Assembly: GCA_022695795.1 (NCBI GenBank)
Contig: MU404198.1
Location: 68,388-82,874 of the forward strand
Direction of reading: 5' to 3'
DNA: 14,487 nt
Source: Biscogniauxia marginata
Taxonomy: Eukaryota > Ascomycota > Sordariomycetes > Xylariales > Xylariaceae
The translations under genes were made by a program, and so were the position numbers. The notes beneath the pieces were generated by a model. That model saw only the letters and a program-made list of their open reading frames with translations, was not told the DNA's origin and did no database searches. Position 1 is the first letter of the stretch. Each line of letters starts with the position of its first letter. Positions 1-9,264 of this stretch are shown here, piece by piece.

Positions 1-2690
1 TTTAAGTAATTCTTGAAAATGCGGGTTAAAATAATATTATTATTATATTTCTTTTTTTAGCTAGATTTATAATTATCGCGAAATAACTTAGTTTTAATTT
101 TAACTAATTATTATTTTAATTCCTTTCTCGATATTATTAACAAATCTTTAATAAGGTCCCTTTAAAGGTGCTTATTTAAATAAAAGGATTTTGTACGAAA
201 AATCTTTTTTTTGTTTTTTACCTTTTAATTAAGTTAATAAATTAACTTATAATGCGTTTAAATTGCGATAAAATGGTAATTTAATTTAGTTATAAAGATA
301 AATATACGGGATTTTACTTATTTCCACATTTAATATTCCCGTATTTAAAGATTTTAATTATAAACGATTATTTATAATATTATTAATAATTAATTCGTTA
401 TTATTTTTATTTTTATTTTATTTACGTTTTTTTAGTTAATATGAAATAAATTATTAAAAATAAATTATTTACGTTTTTTAATAAATAAAATTTAAATATT
501 AATTAAATTATTCCTTTTTTAAAAACTTGTTTTATATTTATTAATTTAATATTTAGCTTATTTTAATTTTAATTGTAATTTTAGTTAAATATATTTAATA
601 CCTTATTAAATAAATTTACTTTAAAATTTTTTAAGAATTTCTTTTTATAATAAATTAAATCCCGGAATAAAGTAATATTTTAATTAAAATATAACACTTT
701 AAAATACTAAGGAATTATATAACTTTTTACTTCGTAATTAAAGCATATTTGTTTTTAATTAGCTAAAGGTTTTAAGTATACCTTCGTCGTATATTCGTTT
801 TTATTATAATTAAAACACGTAAATTTCGAGCTTCGCACTTATTTATTTTTTTATATTATGCTATTTTATTAATTAAGTCCTTAATTTATAAGATTTATAA
901 GATTTTATATTAAAAACGCGGCTTAATATTCATTTTAATAATTACTTTAATATTTTTATTCGGGCTAGGTATATATATTTATAAGATACTAATAAGCGTT
1001 TAAAAATTAAAATCCTCGTGTATAAAATAAAGTTTAAAAGTTTTAATTAAACTTAAATATAAGCGATACGCTTTTTAAATTCAGTATTACTTCGCGAAAT
1101 TTCTTTATAATTAATTTAAGTTTTTAAATAACCTTCTTAATTAATATAATAATAATAATATTCTTTATATTATTTAGCTTATTAAAAAAGTTAATTTTTT
1201 AAGACGTGTTATATATATAATAATAATGTTTATTATATTTTAAAATATATAATTATTTAAAAAATCCTTTAATTTATTTAAGAATCTTTTATTAATTAAC
1301 TAGTTTATAACTTAATTTTAAAATTATTTATCTTTTTTATTTCTATTTATATATATATATTTATATAAATGATTTTATAATTTAATTAATTAATTAATAT
1401 TTATTAAATAAAAAAGCTTAATTATTTAATTAATAAAGTTTATTATAACCTCGTTTTTTTAATGTTAATTTTATATCTCGCTTTATAGTTTATAACGAGA
1501 ATTTTTTTTTGTTCTTTTTATAACTTAAGTTAATTATATTTAATTTTAATTAATAAGTTAAAATATTATTAATCAGTTTTATTTTTTAATTTAAATTTAA
1601 AGATTAATTATATTTACGTATTTTTTTACGTCTTGGTATTATTAATATATTTTTAAGGATTTTTACTTTTAAGTCCTCGAAATATAGAATTTATTATTTT
1701 TAACGTTTTTTTAATAATACTTTTCGATTTTGTAAGTTAAGGTTTTACCGGGAATTTCTCGTTACGTAAATATTTCGTACGAGGTAAAGGTAATATAAAA
1801 AGGATTTTAATTAAAGATTTCTTATTAATTAATTAAAATCTTAATAAAAACTTATTAATTTTTTTTATAAATAAAAAATTATATTTCGAGAATTCTTCGT
1901 TTAAAATATTTAATATTATATAAAAATAAAATTTAATAAAAAATTTAATAATAAGTTTAATTTTAATATATAATAAATAATAAGTATTTATAAATTATTC
2001 ACGTTTTTAATATATTTTGTAAATACTTTTAATAAATATAACAAATTTATAAATTAATTATTTACGGTAAAGTCTTTTTTTATTTAATTAATATGTCTTT
2101 TTAAAAGTTTTATATATAAATATTCGTAGCTTCTTATAAATATAATTAATATAATTAAACTATTAATATATTAAATATAACACTTAAATCGTTTAAAATT
2201 ATAATTAAAATAAAACCTTAATTAATAATCTTTTTTATAAAGATTTTTTTTATTTTTTAATAAAATAAATTAATATATAAAAAAAGTCGATATTTAATTA
2301 ATTAGCTTCCTTTTTAATACCACGATTAAACTTTTACGACTTTTAATTACATGTTTAATTTGTTATTTATTAGTTATAAATATTAAAAATCTTTAAATAT
2401 AAGAATTATATTTAAAAATTTATAATAAAAACTTAAAAAAAACTAAAAACGAAAAATGTAACTCTTATTATATGTTTTATTATTAATTAATAATAAAAAA
2501 ATGGGTTTTAAAAGTAATTAATTTAATAAAAAGTTACGAAACGTAAAACGCGGAGAAAACTACTCTAGTTTAAAGAAACTACAAACCGGCTTATATACCC
2601 CTTAATAATAAATTAATCTTAAAAAGGTTAAACATTTGTCTTGTCTTTAACCCTACTTATAAGAATATTGTTTTGTTAATAAAACCCTTG
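1..2690. repeat. AT-rich RIP-degraded block (left)
   Basis: This gene-empty stretch is built almost entirely of A and T, with scattered CpG (TCG, ACG, CGCG) but hardly any CpA or TpG. In 361-600 I count about 50 TpA, 3 TpG and no CpA. Loss of CpA with gain of TpA and retention of CpG is the known footprint of repeat-induced point mutation in ascomycetes, so the block is most likely old transposon sequence mutated beyond recognition. No open frame of useful length, transposase or reverse transcriptase motif survives that I can see. The sequence becomes gradually more mixed after about 2540. The transposon origin is inference from base composition. Confidence 0.85.
2421..2538 (-). repeat. Inverted dispersed repeat, left arm
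   Basis: The reverse complement of this stretch aligns with 3725-3845. The core is 23 identical bases (2438-2460 against 3810-3832, containing ATTTTTCGTTTTTAG). Next to the core a 19-base stretch differs only by one A/G and one C/T transition. More distant similarity continues through TAACTT...TTATTAA and CCATTTTTT blocks, with gaps. The outer end (about 2421-2427, reverse complement TTATTATAAAT) resembles an unoccupied version of the TA site that holds MITE copy A in the other arm. Low complexity makes the exact ends uncertain. Confidence 0.55.
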
Positions 2691-2699
2691 TTTTATAAA

Positions 2700-3335
2700 A
2701 GCCTTATTTTTGCCGATTAATTAGCTATTTATTCAAAGCCCTAGTGTAAAATAGCATTAAATAAACAAACACACATATAAATAAGCACTGCAAAGGAATA
2801 AACCCTCGATACCATATTGTATCACAGTGTTTTAGTGCTTTCGTGCTTAACGTCTCAACCGCTATAAATACATCGGTTGTACTTAGCTTACCGAACTTAC
2901 ATGACATTATGTTACTAAGTTCATAGTATACTGACGGAGAATGATAATTAACCTCTCAGGCAAGTGCTTTAAAAAAGCAAAACGAGGACAAGGGTAGCTT
3001 GAAAGGGAAGCAAAATTCTGTGGAAATATAGAACATAGTACGGTCTTACAGGGCCTTTTATATATATATATGGGCTTTGCCCACTTAATTAAACTCACCT
3101 TGGGCCAATATACTTCATTGCATCATGATATATTGGTCTCATCTCAGTAGACTGTCGTAATGATGATATGTCACGCGAAGGTCTGGCTCTGCGCAAGCGC
3201 TCCAGATGTCCCACGCGCCACAGATGCGCCTGACGGGCTTTATTTACTCTATATGTGAGCTTCGAGACTGAGTTCTATGACAAGTTATGTGATTATAGTT
3301 AACATTTTATGAGACATCGTTAAAGAAACAATCTA
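2700..3335. other. Non-RIPed island without recognisable gene
   Basis: Base composition changes here: CpA and TpG are normal (seven CpA in 2761-2820 alone) and G+C rises well above the flanks, so this segment escaped RIP. It holds two adjoining short minus-strand frames (2725-2907 and 2907-3098) with no similarity I recognise and no sign of selection; I do not call them genes. Visible structure includes a TGGGC/GCCCA hairpin (3071-3083), CCAATATA/TATATTGG arms (3105-3112 and 3129-3136), and a stem with TCTGG/CCAGA and GCGC/GCGC arms (3182-3206). It could be a single-copy relic, a later insertion, or a non-coding locus. Confidence 0.6.
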
Positions 3336-3641
3336 TCCAGGCTTTAAGCATTTATTTAAGTAGAAAACTAAACCTTTAAAATATAAAAAATATAACGCCA
3401 CTACCGTGTAACAGTAAATATATCAAGTTTATTAAATATATATAAATAAATATCATTTATTTTATCTTATCATTTTTATAATAATAATAACATATATAAT
3501 TAATTCAATACTTAATAACTAGCGATTATTAATTTACTAGTGATTTTATATGTTTATCTTTTTATTAGAAGTAGATTTTAATATTTAAAGTTATAAAGAA
3601 AATACATGTTATTTTAGAAATTTAACTTTAATTTAAATTTT

Positions 3642-3737
3642 ATTATAACTTATTTTTATTATAACTTATTTTTATTATAACTTATTTTTATTATAACTTA
3701 TTTTTATTATAACTTATTTTTATTATAACTTATTTTT
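3642..3737 (+). repeat. 16-bp tandem repeat, six perfect copies
   Basis: The unit ATTATAACTTATTTTT is repeated six times without a mismatch (96 bp). A similar single unit, GTAACTTTTTATTAA, occupies the matching place in the inverted partner repeat near 2521-2538. The array therefore probably arose by local expansion inside one copy, and the perfect identity suggests it postdates most mutation of the block. Confidence 0.95.
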
Positions 3738-3845
3738 ATTAATAAATTAACCTTTTTATAAATACCATTTTTTCTTTTTAAATTTATAATTATTTAAAGT
3801 AATAAAAGCTACATTTTTCGTTTTTAGTTTTTATTAGTTTTTTAT
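3725..3845 (+). repeat. Inverted dispersed repeat, right arm
   Basis: This is the partner of 2421-2538 in opposite orientation. It shares a perfect 23-base core at 3810-3832 and gapped similarity on both sides. Similarity stops at 3845, exactly where MITE copy A begins, and appears to resume weakly after 4279 (AAATATAA...ATTTA pattern). This suggests that the MITE interrupted this repeat. The left part overlaps the end of the 16-bp tandem array. Confidence 0.55.
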
Positions 3846-4279
3846 TAACGTGTCTTATAAGCGAGTGAGCCACACAAGCGAGTAGGCCATTTAATTTCTT
3901 ATATAAAATCGACTTTTTTTAAAAATTTATAACTTCGCGCGTAAAAGTCGTAAAAGTCTCGGACTTTTTTTTCTCGTTATATAATTATATAAATTATTTA
4001 AATATAAAATTTAAAAAAATTTAAATTTAAATCTTTAATAAAAAGTCTATGCGTTTTATTTTAATTTTAGTTTTTACACGTTTTCTTTTTATATTTTTTG
4101 AAATTAATTTTTTCGATTTTACCTTTAATTAAACCTTTTAATTATATAATTAAAGAAAAAGGTTTGGGACTTTTACGATTTTTATCTGTGAAGTTATAAA
4201 GTTTTAAAAAAGTCGATTTTATATAGGAAATTAAATGTCTTACTTACTTATATAGCTTACTTGTATATAAAACACGTTA
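3846..4279 (+). mobile_element. MITE-like non-autonomous element, copy A (434 bp)
   Basis: The element starts TAACGTGTCTTATAAG and ends with the imperfect reverse complement of that sequence (ACACGTTA). Its terminal inverted repeats are about 119 nt (3846-3964 and roughly 4161-4279). They share TATAAAATCGAC, a TTTATAACTT segment and a TCGTAAAAGTC end; most differences look like C-to-T or G-to-A transitions. The left arm carries a 17-nt direct duplication (GCGAGTGAGCCACACAA then GCGAGTAGGCCA). The interior has no open frame. Flanking TA on both sides fits the TA target duplication of Tc1/mariner-type elements, though TA is uninformative in such AT-rich DNA. Copy B at 13102-13522 is homologous end to end. 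I do not recognise the family. Confidence 0.82.
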
Positions 4280-4715
4280 TATTTAAATACTTATTAAATA
4301 TAACTGAATTTTATTTAATTAAATTTATCGGGAATATTATTTAAATGCTTATTAAAAGTGCTTAATATAATAAATAAAGTAAATTAAAAAAATAAATGTA
4401 AGTTATAATTTTAATATAATTATTAAAAAATTGCATTTAAACTTTAAATATATTAACCACCTTTATATACTTTTTATATTTAAATATCGATTATATTTAA
4501 ATAACTTAATATAATATATAAAATATAAAGAAAAGTAAATTTTAACTAATTACACTTTTTATATAAACTTGTTTTATTATTAAGTTTTATATTTTACTTT
4601 TATTCCTTTTTACTTTTTAAAAAAGTTATTTTTTAAATGTTTAAAGTCATTTTAATAACTAGATTTAATTAAGTTTAATTATCTTGTAAAATAATAAGAA
4701 GGAGCTTAAAAAAAC

Positions 4716-5454
4716 TCACGTATATCTACATATCTTGAGATTATATGTGGCAAACTTAAGAAAAAGTTTAGATGAAATGACAGAAATAAAACAAGCATCC
4801 TGGATAGTGCATGCATAATAGCCATACCCGACATGCATATGCACTTGCTTACAGCAGCGGCTGTGCGGCTGCCCCAGTGGCAACACCTGTACGGTAGTCG
4901 TCAACTGATGGGTCCTCTTGGGCCATCGGGCAGCCATCGGGTACCTAATAGTGAAGAGGCAGCGAGGTAAGGAGATAAATCCAATTAAAGAGCCCCCGCT
5001 AAGAACCTTAATAGGTACCTCCTAAGGTGGCAGGGTGGATACCGCCAAGGCCGGTGGAAAAATGGACGGACCGTGTTTGGTGCCCAGCCACATGTGTGCA
5101 CGCAGCGGGCCACGTTAAGAAATACCCAGCCCCATTGCATTACGTCGCGCAGGCGGCCGTTATTACTCGGTAGTACTCACATGGTCCTCCTGTTAGGTCC
5201 TAAGCACCTGGACGAACAATTAGATCGCCAACTGCGAGCCGCCTCTACAACTTCGACAGTTCCTTTTTGTTCTCTCATTCTGCCCGACGAACTGCTGGTT
5301 TTGCCTCGCTCTACCACACTCACTTGCAGACCTCCATTACCGACTGCAGACCCGAGAGTACTCGTCTGGTAATTTACACTTGGCCATTCTCCAGAAGGTT
5401 CTGCTTCCCCCCACTGCCCCTTACGCTTGATTGGAACTTTCATGCGAGCCCAAT
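4716..5454 (+). promoter_or_regulatory. Putative promoter and 5' leader of the myosin gene
   Basis: This is a GC-balanced region between the AT block and the myosin start codon. A CCAAT box lies at 4981-4985, and a pyrimidine-rich stretch at about 5258-5285 resembles the CT-rich tracts common near transcription starts in filamentous fungi. A short hairpin (ACCTTA at 5005-5010, TAAGGT at 5023-5028) is also present. Overlapping small frames on both strands (5073-5372, 5177-5443, 5267-5461, 4716-4937) lack recognisable content; any in the mRNA would be upstream frames at most. The transcription start cannot be fixed from sequence. Confidence 0.45.
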
Positions 5455-8400
5455 ATGGTAAGAACCGGAGCTCACACCCGATACTCCCTCCGTACTGACT
5501 GTCGCGTGTGACTCTAGGGTATCAGTAGGCGGCCGAAGGATAAGTCAGGGGGAGGTGCCCGGGCCGGCGCCGGAGCGCAATCAGGAGGTGCCAAACCCAA
5601 GAAAGCTACATTCGAGACCTCCAAGAAGAAAGAAATAGGCGTGTCCGACTTGACCCTGCTGAGCAAGGTCTCCAACGAGGCCATCAACGAAAACCTCAAG
5701 AAGCGATTCGACGGCCGCGAGATCTACACCTACATCGGCCATGTGCTCGTTTCCGTCAATCCCTTCCGAGACCTCGGTATCTATACCGACCAAGTCCTCG
5801 AATCCTACAAGGGCAAGAACCGTCTCGAGATGCCGCCGCATGTCTTTGCCATCGCCGAGTCGTCGTATTATAATATGAAGGCGTACAGGGAGAACCAGTG
5901 CGTTATTATCTCCGGCGAGTCGGGCGCGGGCAAGACAGAAGCTGCCAAGCGCATCATGCAGTATATTGCCAACGTGTCCGGCGGTGAGAGCGGAGAGATC
6001 AAGCAGATAAAGGACATGGTGCTGGCCACTAACCCCTTGCTTGAATCATTCGGCAATGCGAAGACGCTGCGGAACAACAACTCGTCTCGCTTTGGAAAAT
6101 ACCTCCAGATACATTTCAATTCCAACGGCGAGCCCGTCGGAGCAGACATTACCAACTATCTACTAGAAAAGACGAGGGTTGTCGGGCAGATCACTAACGA
6201 GCGGAACTTTCACATTTTCTACCAGTTCTCCAAGGGCGCCCCGGAAAATTACAGGACAATGTTTGGTGTGCAAAAGCCAGAAACATACGCGTACCTGAGC
6301 CGGTCGAAATGCTACAATGTTGACGGCATTGACGACCTGGCAGAGTTCCAAGATACACTAGAAGCCATGAAAATTATTGGCTTGTCTCAGGGCGAGCAGG
6401 ACGAGGTTTTCCGCATGCTGGCAGCAGTTCTCTGGACTGGAAACATTCATTTCGTTGAAGGCGACGATGGGTACGCCGCTGTTGCCGACCAGTCCGTTGT
6501 CGATTTCCTCGCATACCTCCTCGAGGTCTCGCCCGAGGCACTAATCAAAGGCATTACCATCCGAGTCTTAACTCCGCGAAGCGGCGAGGTCATCGAGTCA
6601 CTCACGAACACAGCCCAAGCAACCGCAACCCGAGATGCACTAGCTATGGCTATATATTACAATCTCTTTGACTGGATAGTCGGGAGAATTAACCAGTCGT
6701 TACAAGCGAGACAAACGACGAGTAATAACATTGGCATTCTCGATATCTATGGGTTTGAAATCTTTGAGAAGAACAGTTTTGAGCAGCTTTGCATCAACTA
6801 CGTCAATGAAAAACTCCAGCAGATCTTCATCCAGCTGACCTTGAAGGCTGAGCAAGAAGAATATGCGCGCGAGAAGATTCAATGGACCCCTATCAAGTAC
6901 TTCGATAACAAGATCGTGTGCGATCTCATCGAGCAAGTCAGGCCTCCTGGTCTCTTCTCCGCATTGAAGGATGCGACTAAGACGGCACATGCCGACCCGG
7001 CTGCTTGTGACCGTACCTTTATGCAAAGTATTAACGGCATGGCGAACCAGCATTTGACCCCTCGATCAGGCAGCTTCATTATCAAACATTACGCCGGCGA
7101 TGTTAGTTACACCGTCGAAGGAATTACCGATAAGAACAAGGACCAGCTGCTCAAGGGCGTGCAAAACTTGTTCCAACAGAGCTCTAATCGATTCATCCAT
7201 ACCTTGTTCCCCCAGCAAGTAGACCAGGACAATCGCAAGCAGCCACCCACTGCTGGTGATCGAATCCGAACATCAGCGAATGCGCTTGTGGATACTTTGA
7301 TGAAGTGTCAGCCATCGTATATCCGTACCATCAAGCCAAACGAGAATAAATCTCCATCTGAGTACAATGTACCAAACGTACTACATCAAATTAAATATCT
7401 TGGCCTGCAGGAGAACGTCAGGATTCGACGAGCAGGTTTCGCTTATCGCCAATCGTTCGAGAAATTTGTTGAACGCTTCTTCCTTCTCTCTCCTGCTACA
7501 TCTTATGCTGGCGAGTATACTTGGCAAGGGTCAGAAGAGGCAGCGGTTAAGGAAATCTTGAAGGACACCAGTATCCCGAAAGAAGAGTGGCAGTTGGGTG
7601 TTACAAAGGCTTTCATCAAATCCCCGGAAACGCTATTCGCTCTAGAAACAATGCGAGACCGATATTGGCACAACATGGCCACCCGTATTCAACGAATGTG
7701 GCGGGCGTATCTTGCTTACCGTGCCGAATCGGCAACGCGAATCCAGCGGTTCTGGCGGAAAAAGAGAACAGGCGCCGAATACTTACAATTACGAGACCAG
7801 GGCCACAAAGTACTGCAAGGACGCAAGGAAAGGAGGAGGTTTAGTCTTCTTGGATCTCGCCGTTTCTTGGGAGATTATCTCGGCATCAACGCCACGACTG
7901 GGCCGGGGTCGCAGGTACGCAGTGCCGTGCAGCTGTCATCTAACGAGAAAGCCATCTTCTCATGCCGGGGCGAAGTTTTGGAGGCGAAGTTTGGACGATC
8001 GAGCAAACCAAGCCCCCGGATCTTGATTGCGACAAACAGCAAATTCTACATCGTGGCCCAATCATTGGTCAATCACCAAGTGCAGATCGACATCGAGCGC
8101 TCGGTGCCCCTGGGCGCCATTAAATTCATTGGAACGTCGACAAGTCGGGACGACTGGTTTTCATTAGGTGTTGGATCCCCACAAGAGCCGGATCCGCTGT
8201 TGAATTGTGTCTTGAAAACCGAACTCTTTACACAAATGCAGCGAGCGATGCCCAGTGGTTTCAACCTAAATATTGGCGAAACAATAGAGTATGCAAAGAA
8301 GCCCGGCAAGATGCAGATGGTCAAGGTTCTGAAGGATTCACAACAAGCGGTTGACTTCTATAAGAGTGGTGCCGTCCACACGCAGCCCGGCGAGTTGCCG

Positions 8401-9264
8401 TCGTCAGTCTCTCGTCCTACCCCGAAGGGCAAGCCTGTACCGCCACGGCCTATTACTCGTGGCAAGCTTATCAAACCTGGTGGTCCTAACGGCAGGCCAT
8501 CGCGGATCACGAACACCCGGCCAAGCACTACCAAACGTGGCCCTGCTGCTCTTCAGTCCCGGTCTCAAGCTTCCACCCCTCGACCAATTCCTACGCCTTC
8601 TGCTGTCGCAGATAGCGCTGTAAGTGGTCTCACAAGCAGCGTCGTAAGTAGTAGTAGCAGCGTTCCTAGTCATATACGCAATAAGAGTTCGACATCTTCA
8701 GTTCGAGCTCCACCTCCACCTCCACCTGCTGCTACGAAAGCCAAACCTATGGCAAAAGTACTGTATGATTTTGCTGGGGAGAGAGAGAATGAACTCCCGA
8801 TTAAGGCAGGCGATTTGATAGAGATTGTCCAAAAAGAAAACAACGGTAAGATATTGGCCCCCCGCTTCAAGCTCAGCTATATTTACTAAACCTTTGTAGG
8901 CTGGTGGCTAGCAAAGAACTCGAAAGGTCAAGCCTGGGTACCCGCCGCATACGTCGAGGAGCAAGCTGCTCCACCTCCACCTGCCCCTGCACTAGCTCCA
9001 CGGGCTCCGCCGCCACCTCCCGGTCAGAACGGCGCCGCCGCACGGAACAAGCCCACTCCCCCGCAGCCACCGGCAAAGCGTCCAAACGCTGCTAAGAAGG
9101 CCGCGGCCTTGCAGCCTCGAGACTCAGCTATGAGCTTGAACGCGAACGGATCAGATAGCAGCCGAAGTAGCACGCCGACGCCGCATCTCGGCTCGCTGGC
9201 GGATGCCCTCCTAGCCAGGAAAAACGCCATGCAGAAGAAGGATGACGACACGGAGGATTGGTAG
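5455..9264 (+). CDS. MYO1: Class I myosin (fungal MYO1/MyoA type), 1231 aa, three exons
   Basis: This is an actin-based motor of cortical patches that works in endocytosis, Arp2/3 activation and polarized hyphal growth. CDS: 5455-5457, 5518-8845, 8900-9264. Residues about 45-720 are the motor: P-loop GESGAGKT 134-141, switch [10 protein letters not shown] 187-195, switch II DIYGFE 410-415. Two IQ motifs start at I725 and I743. A basic TH1 membrane-binding domain spans about 776-955, then a proline-rich TH2 segment, an SH3 domain (about 1078-1131, ALYDF-like VLYDF, paired W1112-W1113, AYV), a second proline-rich stretch, and an LADALLARK motif with acidic tail ending DDTEDW, the Arp2/3-binding type. 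The length is normal for fungal orthologs. The start is assigned because an in-frame TAG lies at 5515-5517 while ATG/GTAAGA splices to GGT, giving MGISRR. The TEDS position is Glu358. Family identity is very secure. Confidence 0.97.
5458..5517 (+). other. Myosin intron 1 (60 bp, directly after the start codon)
   Basis: The donor GTAAGA follows the ATG immediately and the acceptor is CTCTAG. A CTGAC branch-site match at 5495-5499 lies 17 nt before the acceptor AG. The phase is 0. The length is a multiple of three, but retention would meet TGA at 5509-5511 and TAG at 5515-5517. It is supported by restoration of the family-typical N-terminus [10 protein letters not shown]. Confidence 0.88.
8846..8899 (+). 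other. Myosin intron 2 (54 bp, inside the SH3 domain)
   Basis: The donor is GTAAGA after the first base of the Gly1111 codon, the branch-like motif is TACTAAA at 8884-8890, and the acceptor is TTTGTAG. Splicing is in phase 1 and joins ...ENNG to WWLAK, completing a canonical SH3 core. Without removal, translation stops at TAA 8887-8889 after a non-homologous tail. Confidence 0.95.

Larger units (their letters stand above)
3336..4700. repeat. AT-rich RIP-degraded block (middle)
   Basis: This is the same TpA-rich, CpA/TpG-poor composition as the left block. It contains the 16-bp tandem array, the right arm of the inverted dispersed repeat and MITE copy A. Outside these I see no further structure. 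The switch to normal composition lies at about 4690-4730, roughly 730 bp before the myosin start codon. Confidence 0.8.

Noticed and set aside
1..2690. Mitochondrial or plasmid-derived origin of the AT-rich blocks
   Set aside because: The selective loss of CpA/TpG with CpG retained points to RIP. No mitochondrial gene, tRNA or intron core is visible, and the nuclear genes join the blocks directly.
2725..3098. Two adjoining short minus-strand frames (60 and 63 codons)
   Set aside because: No recognisable motifs, no coding-like codon pattern, and the lengths are what chance gives in this composition. No intron signals join them convincingly.
3160..3233. C/D-box snoRNA-like spacing: ATGATGA at 3160-3166 and CTGA at 3230-3233
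   Set aside because: The sequences flanking the boxes do not form the required terminal stem, and both motifs are short enough to occur by chance.
4716..5461. Several 60-100 codon frames on both strands upstream of the myosin gene
   Set aside because: They overlap one another in different frames and contain nothing family-like. The region is better explained as promoter and leader.
8887..8889. TAA apparently ending the myosin frame inside the SH3 domain
   Set aside because: It lies in a 54-bp intron with good splice signals; removing the intron restores the SH3 domain and the acidic tail.
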